Below are positions 1-9,061 of a stretch of DNA of 64,000 bases, in pieces. Under the pieces are notes generated by a model. It was not told the origin of the DNA, made no database searches, and saw nothing but the letters and a program-made list of their open reading frames with translations. Within the stretch, counting starts at the first letter, position 1. Each line of letters begins with the position of its first letter. Source of the stretch: Rubrivivax rivuli (lineage in GTDB: Bacteria > Pseudomonadota > Gammaproteobacteria > Burkholderiales > Burkholderiaceae_C); NCBI RefSeq assembly GCF_004016505.1, contig NZ_SACR01000004.1, positions 740,605-804,604 of the forward strand, given 5' to 3'. Made by a program: the position numbers and the translations under genes.

Positions 1-1235
1 TGAAGCTGTACGGCAATGCCGGCCGCTACTACATCCCGGTGTACGCCAACACCAACGTCCGTCTGTCGGGTGCCGAGACCTTCTACACCGACTTCTTCCG
101 CTTTGCGGGTGGTTTCAGCAACGACGGCAAGTCGGTGCCGAACATCGGTGCACAGCTCGGCAACCGGGTCGTGACCAGCGACGGCCGGCCCAAGGATCCG
201 CGCACGGTGGTGGACCCCAACATCAAGCCGCTGTTCCAGGACGAGTTCATCGTCGGTTTCCAGCAGGCCCTGGCTGATCGCTGGTCGTATGGCGTGAAGT
301 ACACGAACCGGCAGCTGAAGAGTGCCATCGACGACATCTGCGAAGGCACGCTGGCCCGTGAATGGGCGCTGGCCAAAGGCTACACGGCTGCCCAGGCAGG
401 CCGCATTGGCAGCACTGTGGGTGGTTGCTTCCTGTACAACGTCGGTGGAGACCTGACCGCCAACGTCGACGTGAACGGCAATGGCACGCTCACCCCGGTC
501 ACCATCCCGGCCTCGGCGCTGTTCCTGCCCAAGCCCAAGCGCACCTACAACGCCCTCGAGTTCACGCTCGAGCGCCAGTGGGACAAGAAGTGGAGCGCCC
601 AGTTCTCGTACGTGCTGGCCTACAGCAAGGGCAACACCGAAGGCTACGTGAAGTCGGACAACGGTCAGGACGACGCCGGCATCACGCAGGACTTCGACCA
701 CCCGGGTCTGATGGAAGGCTCCGAAGGTTACCTGCCGAACGACCGCCGTCACACGCTGAAGTTCAACGGCGCTTACGCCATGTCGGACCAGTTCCGCGTG
801 GGCGCGACGCTGGTGGTTACCAGCGGCCGCCCGAAGAACTGCTTCGGCAACTACCCCGAGGTTGTGCGTGATGCGAACGGTAACCCTGTTGTGCCGGCGC
901 CTTATCCGCCTGGCCCCCTCGAGCGCGATGACTCTGATGCGTACGGTGCAGCATCGTTCTATTGCGGTGCGAAGCTGAATCCGCGCGGTTCGCTGGGTCG
1001 GCTCCCTTGGACCTATGACTTGGGCCTGCAGTTCACGTACACGCCGGCACAGGTCAAGGGCCTGACGCTGTCGGTGGACGTGCTGAACGTTTTGAACAAA
1101 CGTGGTGTTCGCTCGATTGACGAGGTTGGCGAAACTGACGCCGTCAACAGCGTCAGCCCAACCTATCAGCGTCCGATCCTGAGTGGCCTGCAGCCCGCCC
1201 GTGCGGTGCGCCTGACCGCTGCGTACGAGTTCTGA
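1..1235 (+). CDS. TonB-dependent outer-membrane receptor, C-terminal part (5' end outside window)
   Basis: The frame is open from the first base, so the gene starts upstream; about 410 C-terminal residues are present. The product looks like the end of a TonB-dependent receptor barrel. It has alternating amphipathic strands such as FTLERQWDKKWSAQFSYVLA, the phrase VDVLNVLNKR typical of the last strands of these receptors, and a terminal strand LTAAYEF ending in Phe, the usual Bam recognition signal. The style resembles Oar-like receptors. Four cysteines lie in extracellular-loop-like segments (ICEG, GGCF, NCFG, YCGA) and could form disulfides. The plug domain and TonB box are not visible, so the substrate cannot be named. 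The last ~130 codons use more T- and A-ending codons than the upstream part. A strong terminator follows directly. Confidence 0.85.
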   Translation, partial: KLYGNAGRYYIPVYANTNVRLSGAETFYTDFFRFAGGFSNDGKSVPNIGAQLGNRVVTSDGRPKDPRTVVDPNIKPLFQDEFIVGFQQALADRWSYGVKYTNRQLKSAIDDICEGTLAREWALAKGYTAAQAGRIGSTVGGCFLYNVGGDLTANVDVNGNGTLTPVTIPASALFLPKPKRTYNALEFTLERQWDKKWSAQFSYVLAYSKGNTEGYVKSDNGQDDAGITQDFDHPGLMEGSEGYLPNDRRHTLKFNGAYAMSDQFRVGATLVVTSGRPKNCFGNYPEVVRDANGNPVVPAPYPPGPLERDDSDAYGAASFYCGAKLNPRGSLGRLPWTYDLGLQFTYTPAQVKGLTLSVDVLNVLNKRGVRSIDEVGETDAVNSVSPTYQRPILSGLQPARAVRLTAAYEF

Positions 1236-1257
1236 TCTCCGAACTCACCACGCCATG

Positions 1258-1289
1258 AAAGAGCCGCTCTTCGGAGCGGCTCTTTTTTT
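1258..1289 (+). terminator. Rho-independent terminator of the receptor gene
   Basis: Perfect 12-bp stem (1258-1269 with 1274-1285) closed by a TTCG tetraloop and running into a T tract to 1289. It lies 22 bases after the receptor stop codon. Confidence 0.95.
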
Positions 1290-1325
1290 GCGCCTGACGC
1301 GATCAAGGCAATCGGGTGGCCCATG

Positions 1326-1348
1326 AAAAAGGGCGCCCATGGCGCCCT
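1326..1348 (-). terminator. Rho-independent terminator after the SDR gene (minus strand)
   Basis: The palindrome GGGCGCC-CAT-GGCGCCC (1331-1347) is flanked at 1326-1330 by AAAAA, which reads as a T run on the minus strand. It sits 25 bases beyond the stop codon of the minus-strand dehydrogenase gene. Confidence 0.8.
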
Positions 1349-1372
1349 GTCGATCCAGTATTGACGCGCAGA

Positions 1373-2131
<759 letters not shown>

Positions 2132-2198
2132 GTCGGTCTCTTCAATGAATGCTGCCGGGCGCGCGGTGCGCGCCCCTTCTGCAGCTGGCCGGCCTTGC

Positions 2199-2903
<705 letters not shown>

Positions 2904-2989
2904 TTACCACCGTCTGCGATGTCTCTGCAAACGAGAATATCACGCAGATACCGGCGCAAAACTGACGGTGTGGGCTCGCCGCCCCGGGC

Positions 2990-3766
2990 TCAAGCCGCCG
3001 CTTCGCCAGTGCTGAACAGCGCCCGTACGCGCGCCAGGTCTTCCGGGGTGTCGACACCCGGCCCGGGCCCCTGCGCCGCCACGTGCACGGCAATGCGTTC
3101 GCCATGCCACAGCACGCGCAGCTGTTCAAGCGCCTCGGTGTGTTCCAGCGGCGCGGCCTGCAGTAGCGGAAAGCGCCGCAGGAAGCCGGCGCGGTAGCCG
3201 TACAGCCCGAGGTGGCGCAGCGGCGCGGGCTGCGGCAGCGCGGGTTTGCCGTCTTGCAGGCCGTCACGCCACCATGGGATGGGCGCGCGGCTGAAGTAGA
3301 GGGCGCGGCCGGCGGCGTCCAGCACCACCTTCACGACGTTCGGGTTGAGGTAGTCGGCGCGCTCGTGCAGCGGGTGCGCGGCCGTGCTCATCACGCAGTC
3401 GGGGCGCTCGGCCAGCAGCTCGGCGCAGCGCCGTACGAGCGCCGGGTCGATGAGGGGCTCGTCGCCCTGCACGTTGACGACACAGTCGTCGCCGTCCAGG
3501 CCCAGCAGGCTGCAGGCCTCGGCCAGGCGGTCGCTGCCGCTGGGGTGGTCGGCACGTGTCAGCACGGCCTGCACGCCGTGTGCGGCACAGGCTTCGAGGA
3601 TGGCGGGGCTGTCGGCGGCCACCACCACGCGCACGGCGCCGCTGGCCGCAGCGCGTTGCGCCACGCGCACCACCATCGGCAGGCCGGCAATGTCGGCCAG
3701 GGGTTTGTTGGGCAGCCGTGTGGAAGCCAGCCGTGCCGGCACCAGCACGGTGAAGGCCGGGCTCAT
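2990..3766 (-). CDS. kdsB: 3-deoxy-manno-octulosonate cytidylyltransferase (CMP-Kdo synthetase)
   Basis: 258 residues, the family length. The enzyme activates Kdo with CTP for lipopolysaccharide inner-core synthesis. The N-terminal nucleotide-binding signature [13 protein letters not shown] is at about residues 11-23. The phrases NVQGDEPLI and FSRAPIPW are typical of KdsB. Its start codon overlaps the stop of the Trm112-like gene by 4 bases (ATGA), and that gene in turn overlaps lpxK, giving a tightly coupled lpxK-Trm112-kdsB unit in which both enzymes serve LPS formation. Confidence 0.97.
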   Translation of the reverse strand: MSPAFTVLVPARLASTRLPNKPLADIAGLPMVVRVAQRAAASGAVRVVVAADSPAILEACAAHGVQAVLTRADHPSGSDRLAEACSLLGLDGDDCVVNVQGDEPLIDPALVRRCAELLAERPDCVMSTAAHPLHERADYLNPNVVKVVLDAAGRALYFSRAPIPWWRDGLQDGKPALPQPAPLRHLGLYGYRAGFLRRFPLLQAAPLEHTEALEQLRVLWHGERIAVHVAAQGPGPGVDTPEDLARVRALFSTGEAAA

Positions 3767-3960
3767 GCCGCGGCCGGGCCGTCGAGGGGGCGTGCTTCGC
3801 TTTCCAGCATCACCGGGATGCCATCACGCAGCGGAAAGGCCAGCCGGTCGGCGGGGCAGACCAGCGCCGTCGGGCGCTGCTCCGCGTCACGCTGCATGTC
3901 CAGGGGGCCCTTGCACACCGGGCATACCAGCAGGTCGATCAGGCGGTGGTCCAGGCTCAT
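3763..3960 (-). CDS. Trm112-like small zinc-ribbon protein (YcaR family)
   Basis: 65 residues starting [14 protein letters not shown] at residues 13-16 plus Cys35 form a partial zinc ribbon, and the ending RDGIPVML is the hallmark of the bacterial Trm112/YcaR family, which is commonly encoded between lpxK and kdsB. I chose this start because the ATG overlaps the lpxK stop codon (ATGA at 3957-3960); the reading frame stays open further upstream but only as antiparallel-like low-information sequence inside lpxK. In eukaryotes Trm112 activates methyltransferases; the bacterial role is not well established. Confidence 0.9.
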   Translation of the reverse strand: MSLDHRLIDLLVCPVCKGPLDMQRDAEQRPTALVCPADRLAFPLRDGIPVMLESEARPLDGPAAA

Positions 3961-5015
3961 GGGGCGGTGGGCTTCGGGCGTTGGGGAGGGAAGAGCAGGG
4001 CCGACAAGTCCGCGACCAGACTCTCGGGCACCTGGAAGTCTAGCGGCAGCACCCACACGCGCGTGGCACCCAGCGGCCGGGCCAGCAGCTTCACGGCGTC
4101 CTTCTCGGTGACCAGCACGTCTGCCGTGTCGGCGGGCCAGGGCAGGGTGGCGTAGGGGTGGTGGTCGGGCAGGGGCAGCGGCGTGAACTGCAGCCCGGCA
4201 GCGCCAAGCATGCCAAAGAACTTGCCGGGTGCGGCCAGACCGGCGGCAGCCAGCAGGGGCCGGCCCCGCAAGGCGGACAAGGGCAGGGCGGCTTCGCGCT
4301 TGCCAGTGCGCCACGCCTCCAGGGGCCAGGCCAACTGCAGTTGCCGTTGGGCCAGCGCACCTGGCAAGCGGGTGCTGGCGCGGCCGGCGGTGTAAAGCAC
4401 GCGACGGTTCCCGGGCGTGGCCTCTGGCACGGGCTCGCGCAGCGGCCCTGCGGGCAGCAGCAGGCCGTTGCCGATGCCGCGTTCATCGAAGACCACCAGT
4501 TCGGCTTGCCGGGCCAGCGCCAGGTGCTGCAGGCCATCGTCGGAGACCAGCACGTCCACTTCGGGGTGCGCAGCACACAAGGCCATAGCGGCCACGTCCC
4601 GCTGGCGGCCCACCCACACCGGCACGCCGCATTGGCGCTGGATGAGCAGCGGCTCGTCGCCCACCTCGGAGACCTCGGCGCCAGCGTTCACAGCCATCGG
4701 GGCTGCACCGCTGCGGCCGTGGCCGCGCGAGATGACACCGGGCCGGTGGCCGCGCGCCTGCAGGGCCTGCACCAGCGCCATCACAGTGGGTGTCTTGCCC
4801 GCGCCACCCACCACGTGGTTGCCGACCACCAGCACCGGCACCGGGAGCACGCGCGCCGCGGGCGTGCGCAGCTTCACCAGGGCTGCGAGCAGGCGGTAGG
4901 GCAGCGTGGCCGGCCAGAGCAGGCAGGCCAGCGCGTCCGGGCGCGGGCGCCACCAGCTGCGTTGCAGCCGGGCCTCGATGCTTGCCGCCAGGCCCCGCGG
5001 CCGGGGAGCCGTCAT
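3957..5015 (-). CDS. lpxK: Tetraacyldisaccharide 4'-kinase
   Basis: 352 residues, as expected for LpxK, the membrane-associated kinase that phosphorylates the 4' position of the lipid A precursor. The P-loop GGAGKTP is at residues 70-76, preceded by the N-terminal hydrophobic, membrane-facing segment typical of the family. ISRGHGR and the SDDGLQH motif, which carries the catalytic and metal-binding acidic residues, are present. It overlaps both neighbours by 4 bases (exbD stop / lpxK start at 5012-5015, and the Trm112-like gene downstream), so translation is probably coupled through the whole exbB-exbD-lpxK-Trm112-kdsB string. Confidence 0.96.
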   Translation of the reverse strand: MTAPRPRGLAASIEARLQRSWWRPRPDALACLLWPATLPYRLLAALVKLRTPAARVLPVPVLVVGNHVVGGAGKTPTVMALVQALQARGHRPGVISRGHGRSGAAPMAVNAGAEVSEVGDEPLLIQRQCGVPVWVGRQRDVAAMALCAAHPEVDVLVSDDGLQHLALARQAELVVFDERGIGNGLLLPAGPLREPVPEATPGNRRVLYTAGRASTRLPGALAQRQLQLAWPLEAWRTGKREAALPLSALRGRPLLAAAGLAAPGKFFGMLGAAGLQFTPLPLPDHHPYATLPWPADTADVLVTEKDAVKLLARPLGATRVWVLPLDFQVPESLVADLSALLFPPQRPKPTAP

Positions 5016-5437
5016 CGGGGCGCGGCGCCGCCCGATTGCGCCGCGAAGGTCAGCCGCGCCAGGCCCGCACGCCTCGCGGCATCGAGCACGTTGACCACGG
5101 CCTGGTGCGCCGCCGTGGCGTCGGCCGAGATGATCACCACGGTATCGCTGCGTCCGCCGGAGGCGGCCACCAGTTCGGCGGTCAGCAGCTCGATGCTGCG
5201 GCCGTCCACAGGCTTCTTGTTGACGGCGTAGCGGCCGTCGGCGGCCACGGCCACCAGCACTTCGGCCGGACGCTCGCGCAGCTTCTCGGCGTCGGCCGCG
5301 GGCAGGTTGATCTGCAGCTCGGTGAAGCGCGAATAGGTCGTGCTGAGCATCAGGAAGATCAGCACCACCAGCAGCACGTCGATGAACGGGATGAGGTTGA
5401 TCTCGGGCTCTTCGAGCTTGCGGCGCTTGAAGTTCAT
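5012..5437 (-). CDS. exbD: ExbD/TolR family biopolymer transport protein
   Basis: 141 residues from the start MNFKRRKL. A charged N-terminus is followed by a single transmembrane helix (about residues 14-34) carrying Asp20 in the PFID motif, the residue that takes part in proton translocation in ExbD/TolR. A periplasmic domain follows. I preferred the ATG at 5437, 13 bases after the exbB stop codon, over an in-frame ATG at 5473 that would start inside exbB. With ExbB it forms the proton-driven motor that energises TonB (or Tol). No tonB gene lies beside it. The receptor at the left edge of the window is a plausible but unproven client. Confidence 0.92.
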   Translation of the reverse strand: MNFKRRKLEEPEINLIPFIDVLLVVLIFLMLSTTYSRFTELQINLPAADAEKLRERPAEVLVAVAADGRYAVNKKPVDGRSIELLTAELVAASGGRSDTVVIISADATAAHQAVVNVLDAARRAGLARLTFAAQSGGAAPR

Positions 5438-5450
5438 CGCGTGCGCGTGC

Positions 5451-6092
5451 TCAGGCTGGTGCGCGCACGGCAAAGCGCATCAGGTGCGGCACCATGCGTT
5501 CGGCGGCGAGTTCCATGCCGAGCTGGAATTCGTCGACGCGGCCGCGGAAGTAGCGGTAGAACATCAGGGCCGGGATGGCCACCATCAGCCCGAAGGCGGT
5601 GTTGTAGAGCGCGATGGAGATGCCGTGCGCCAGCTGCTGCGGGTTGCCCCCCGTGCCACCGGTGGTGGGCGCCTGCGAGCCGAAGATCTCGATCATGCCG
5701 ACCACCGTGCCGAACAGGCCGAGCAGCGGCGCTGCCGCGGCGATGGTGCCCAGGGTGTTGAGGTAGCGCTCCAGCTGGTGCACCGCGGCACGGCCGGCGT
5801 TCTCGAAGGCCTGGCGCAGGGCGGCCTCGCTGATGCGCGGCTCGGCAATCACGCTGCGCAGCCCGGCAGCCAGCACCGAGCCCAGCACCGAGTTGTCGGC
5901 GAGCTTGTTGACGACGTCGGCCGCGGGCAGGTTGGCCCGCGTGACGCCCACGACCTCATCCAGCAAGGTAGCGGGTGCCACCAAAGAGGGCCGAAGGTGG
6001 TAGAGCCGCTCGATGATGAGCGCCAGGGCGACGATGGAGCAGAGGATGAGGGGCCAGATGGGCCAACCGGCCGCTTGTATGATCGACAGCAA
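5451..6092 (-). CDS. exbB: ExbB/TolQ family proton-channel protein
   Basis: 213 residues with three transmembrane segments: about residues 10-28, 115-140 and 155-175. The conserved block LGTIAAAAPLLGLFGTVVGM is the MotA/TolQ/ExbB proton-channel signature. It is the first gene of the minus-strand run exbB-exbD-lpxK-Trm112-kdsB. In many Betaproteobacteria this ExbB/ExbD pair precedes lpxK, so the placement is normal. Whether it powers TonB or a Tol-like complex cannot be decided from sequence alone. Confidence 0.93.
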   Translation of the reverse strand: MLSIIQAAGWPIWPLILCSIVALALIIERLYHLRPSLVAPATLLDEVVGVTRANLPAADVVNKLADNSVLGSVLAAGLRSVIAEPRISEAALRQAFENAGRAAVHQLERYLNTLGTIAAAAPLLGLFGTVVGMIEIFGSQAPTTGGTGGNPQQLAHGISIALYNTAFGLMVAIPALMFYRYFRGRVDEFQLGMELAAERMVPHLMRFAVRAPA

Positions 6093-6456
6093 GGGGGTCC
6101 TGGGGGGCTAGATCGGCTCGGCCGGGGGCTGGCGACAGACCAGCAGCGCGCGGGCGATTATCGCTGATGCACCCTGCAGGCCAAGGCACGTTGCGCCTGC
6201 TTTCCCTTCCACAACAGGCCCGATCGGGATCTCCACCGAAGTTGTGGATATCTCTGTGGGCAAATGCCGGCACAACCGACGGACATGGCGATGCGCCGGG
6301 CTCGATCGGGCGCTGCCTTTTTTTTGTGCAAGAAATTCTTCATGCGAATCAAGCACTTGCACGATTGTGACTGTGCCATGACGGTGATGTCGGCCCGTTT
6401 GGCGTGCATTGGCGCGGCTGTGGGCATCCTGACCCGCGTCAGCCGGGGCTGCGCAG
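6093..6456. other. 364-base divergent intergenic region between exbB and xseA
   Basis: No convincing protein gene. It must hold the promoters for exbB (leftward) and xseA (rightward). It is less GC-rich than its surroundings. It contains an orphan plus-strand terminator-like hairpin with eight T residues (6287-6325), a CCCGATCGGG palindrome near 6219, and an inverted repeat GTGCAAG (6326-6332) / CTTGCAC (6356-6362) just after the T run. A short open frame from 6264 on the plus strand runs across the terminator and looks non-coding. Confidence 0.6.
6287..6325 (+). terminator. Orphan rho-independent terminator-like hairpin upstream of xseA
   Basis: GCGCC (6293-6297) pairs with GGCGC (6309-6313), and flanking GGC (6287-6289) pairs with GCC (6315-6317) across a small bulge. 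T8 follows at 6318-6325. No plus-strand gene lies upstream, so it terminates either a small RNA or a leader transcript of xseA that starts further left. Confidence 0.55.
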
Positions 6457-7821
6457 GTGTTTGAGCGGCCTGCAGCCGGCGGTGCGGGCGCTGGCAGCCA
6501 GCCTGGCGCACGCCTGCCCTGGGGCGTGGCCTCGCTGCTGCTCGCCACCAGCGATGCCTTGGCGGCCCGCTTCGGCGCCGTGACCGTGCGGGGTGAGCTT
6601 TCGGGTTTTTCGCGCGCCGGCAGCGGCCACTGCTACTTCGCGCTGAAAGACACCGACGGCGCCCCGGCGCTGCTGCGCTGCGCGATGTTCCGCCGCGCAG
6701 CAGTGCTGGTCGACTTTGCGCCGGCAGACGGTCAACAGGTCGAGGTGCGCGGGCGGCTCGGGATCTACGAAGCGCGTGGCGAGTTGCAGATGGTGGTCGA
6801 GTCGTTGCAGCGCCTTGGCACGGGCACGCTCTACGAGGAGTTCCTGCGCAGGCGCGCCCGCCTGCAGGCGCTGGGGCTTTTCGAGGCAGCGCGCAAGCGG
6901 CCACTGCCGGCGTTTCCACAGGCTTTGGGCATTGTCACCTCGCTGGGGGCTGCTGCGCTGCACGACGTGCTGACAACGCTGCAGCGCCGCGCGCCGCACG
7001 TGCGCCTGGTGGTCTACCCCAGCCTCGTGCAGGGGGCCGAGGCGCCGGCGGCGCTGGTGGCCGCGCTGCAGCGGGCTGGCGAACGCCGCGAGGTGGATGC
7101 CGTGCTGCTCGTGCGCGGCGGGGGCTCGCTGGAAGACCTGTGGGCCTTCAACGATGAACGCGTGGTGCAGGCCATTGCCGCCTGTGCATTGCCGGTGGTG
7201 TGCGGTGTGGGCCATGAGACCGACGTGACCCTTGCCGACCTCGTGGCCGACCTGCGCGCCCCCACACCCACAGCCGCTGCCGAGATGGCCGCACCCGCCC
7301 GCGAGGAGGCGCTGAATGCCCTGCAAGGTCAACAGCTGAATCTGCTGCGGGTGCTGGAGCGCGGCCTGCAGCAGCGCGCGCAGCGCCTGGACACCCTGGC
7401 CCTGCGCCTGGGTCAGCCCGCCCGCCGCCTGCAGGGGCAGGCGCAACGCCTGGACGCGCTGGCCGGCCGCCTGCAGCGTGCGGTGGCTTTGCGCCAGCAG
7501 CGCCTGGGCGACGCGCCCGCGCGGCTGCAGGAGCGGCTGCAGCGCGCCGTGCAGCAGCGCCTGGCCGGTGAACGGCAGCGCGTGCTCAGCGCCGAGCAGG
7601 CCCTACAGGCGCACGACCCGCACCGCGTGCTGCAGCGCGGTTATGCCTGGGTCGAGTCGGCCGACGGCCGGCCGGTGGTGAGCGTGCACGCCTTGCAGGC
7701 CGGGCAGCCGGTGCGGGCCGTGTGGGCCGACGGCCAGGCCCTGGCCGAGGTGCGCCAGGTGCTGCCGCGGCCCGTGGACGAGCGCGGCATGCCGCCGGAA
7801 GCCCTGCCCCCGGCTGGCTGA
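6457..7821 (+). CDS. xseA: Exodeoxyribonuclease VII large subunit
   Basis: 454 residues, typical for XseA, the catalytic large subunit of the single-strand-specific nuclease ExoVII. An N-terminal OB-fold (about residues 15-110, with VRGELSGF and [10 protein letters not shown]) precedes the nuclease domain, which contains the family signature [16 protein letters not shown] long coiled-coil, Gln/Leu/Arg-rich C-terminal region follows, as usual. The start is a GTG with no strong ribosome-binding site. Nearby alternatives exist, so the first few residues are uncertain. The small subunit xseB is not in the window. Confidence 0.95.
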   Translation: MFERPAAGGAGAGSQPGARLPWGVASLLLATSDALAARFGAVTVRGELSGFSRAGSGHCYFALKDTDGAPALLRCAMFRRAAVLVDFAPADGQQVEVRGRLGIYEARGELQMVVESLQRLGTGTLYEEFLRRRARLQALGLFEAARKRPLPAFPQALGIVTSLGAAALHDVLTTLQRRAPHVRLVVYPSLVQGAEAPAALVAALQRAGERREVDAVLLVRGGGSLEDLWAFNDERVVQAIAACALPVVCGVGHETDVTLADLVADLRAPTPTAAAEMAAPAREEALNALQGQQLNLLRVLERGLQQRAQRLDTLALRLGQPARRLQGQAQRLDALAGRLQRAVALRQQRLGDAPARLQERLQRAVQQRLAGERQRVLSAEQALQAHDPHRVLQRGYAWVESADGRPVVSVHALQAGQPVRAVWADGQALAEVRQVLPRPVDERGMPPEALPPAG

Positions 7822-7832
7822 GGCCCGCTGCC

Positions 7833-7838
7833 TACAAT
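7833..7838 (+). promoter_or_regulatory. Probable -10 element of the sodB promoter
   Basis: TACAAT lies 54 bases before the sodB start codon, directly after the xseA stop codon. No good -35 match is visible, so this is a weak call. Confidence 0.35.
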
Positions 7839-7892
7839 GCGTGCCGCTTTGGGCATCCGCCCGGCCCCCATCACCGACAGAGGATCAGCACC

Positions 7893-8474
7893 ATGGAACA
7901 CACCCTGCCCGCCCTGCCGTACGCGATCGACGCCCTGGCCCCGCACTACAGCAAGGAAACGCTGGAGTTCCACCACGGCAAGCACCACAACGCTTACGTG
8001 GTGAACCTGAACAACCTGCAGAAGGGCACCGAGTTCGAGAGCCTCTCGCTGGAAGAAATCGTCAAGAAGAGCAGCGGTGGCATCTACAACAACGCCGCGC
8101 AGATCTGGAACCACACCTTCTTCTGGAACTGCATGAAGCCCGCCGGCGGCGGTGAGCCCACCGGCGCCCTGGCCGCGGCCATCAATGCCAAGTGGGGCAG
8201 CTACGCCGCCTTCCGAGAGGCCTTCATCAAGAGCGCCGTGGGCAACTTCGGCAGCGGCTGGACCTGGCTGGTGAAGAAGGCCGACGGCAGCGTCGACATC
8301 GTCAACACCGGTGCCGCCGGCACGCCGCTGACCACCGCCGACAAGGCGCTGCTGACCGTGGACGTGTGGGAACACGCCTACTACATCGACTACCGCAACA
8401 TGCGCCCGAAGTTCGTCGAGACCTTCCTCGACAAGCTGGTGAACTGGGGCTTCGCGGAAGCCAACTTCGCCTGA
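7893..8474 (+). CDS. sodB: Superoxide dismutase [Fe]
   Basis: 193 residues, the standard FeSOD size. It converts superoxide to H2O2 and O2 in the cytosol. All four metal ligands are present: His27, His74, Asp157 (in DVWEH) and His161. Gln70 in NNAAQIWNH is the iron-type marker, where MnSODs carry the equivalent Gln elsewhere. The ATG is preceded by AGAGGA at about 10 bases. I rejected a longer upstream frame because it would overlap the xseA end without similarity. It is a single-gene unit: a probable promoter lies in front and a strong hairpin terminator follows. Confidence 0.97.
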   Translation: MEHTLPALPYAIDALAPHYSKETLEFHHGKHHNAYVVNLNNLQKGTEFESLSLEEIVKKSSGGIYNNAAQIWNHTFFWNCMKPAGGGEPTGALAAAINAKWGSYAAFREAFIKSAVGNFGSGWTWLVKKADGSVDIVNTGAAGTPLTTADKALLTVDVWEHAYYIDYRNMRPKFVETFLDKLVNWGFAEANFA

Positions 8475-8510
8475 GTGCGGGCGCCGGCTGAATACCGGCA
8501 GCGCCATCAG

Positions 8511-8535
8511 AAACGGGCCCCGCGGGGCCCGTTTT
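8511..8535. terminator. Bidirectional terminator between sodB and the DUF192 gene
   Basis: Near-perfect hairpin: AACGGGCCC (8512-8520) pairs with GGGCCCGTT (8525-8533), followed by T residues to 8535 and preceded by A residues. It therefore works for sodB and, less strongly, for the convergent minus-strand gene. Confidence 0.85.
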
Positions 8536-8546
8536 GCATGGTGCGC

Positions 8547-9008
8547 CTACTTGCTGAACGGTGCGCCGCGGATGCGGCTGCCCGGCTTGATGCCGCGCTT
8601 GGCGAACCAGCCCTGGTTCATTTCCAGCGCAAAGCGCACGGGTTTGGCCGAGCAGTGCGACTCATCCGACAGCGGCTTCATGTCGGCGATGTTGACGATG
8701 GTGCCGTCGTCCGCAATGAAGGCGATGCTCAGCGGCACGTAGGTGTTGCGCATCCAGAAGCAGCGCACGCCGGGTGTCTCTTCGACGAAGAGCATGGCCT
8801 CGTTGGTGCCCATGCTGCGGCGGAACATCATGCCGATCTGCTGCTGCTCGGGCGTGAGGGCCAGCTCGGTCTGGATGACGTGCATGCCGGCGGTGAGCTC
8901 GATGGTCTTCAGCTTGGGCTGCGGCCCGTTCTGCGCGTGGGCGAGGCCAGACACCAGCAGCGCTCCCAAGAGGGCGGCAAGGAATTGAGTGGGCTTGATG
9001 GAGATCAT
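8547..9008 (-). CDS. Secreted DUF192 family protein
   Basis: 153 residues from MISIKPTQFL. A Sec signal peptide ends near SGLAHA|Q (about residue 25). The DUF192 fold follows, with the characteristic phrases GMMFRRSM, GVRCFWMRNTYVPLSIAFI and ALEMNQGWF. The biochemical role of this periplasmic family is unknown. An in-frame GTG 21 bases upstream (9029) is an alternative start. A minus-strand CATAAT (9033-9038) lies so close to it that the transcript would begin near 9026, which favours the ATG at 9008. Divergent from ccoI. Confidence 0.85.
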   Translation of the reverse strand: MISIKPTQFLAALLGALLVSGLAHAQNGPQPKLKTIELTAGMHVIQTELALTPEQQQIGMMFRRSMGTNEAMLFVEETPGVRCFWMRNTYVPLSIAFIADDGTIVNIADMKPLSDESHCSAKPVRFALEMNQGWFAKRGIKPGSRIRGAPFSK

Positions 9009-9061
9009 GGAAGGGCGGCGTTGACGCACCTAGATTATGGGCATCCCTGGCGCCGAAGCCG

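Noticed and set aside
3960..4314. N-terminal extension of the Trm112-like protein into lpxK
   Set aside because: The extension lies in a shadow frame of lpxK, and the ATG overlapping the lpxK stop gives the normal 65-residue protein.
6264..6464. A 66-codon frame between exbB and xseA
   Set aside because: It reads across a terminator-like hairpin and T8 run and has no similarity-like features.
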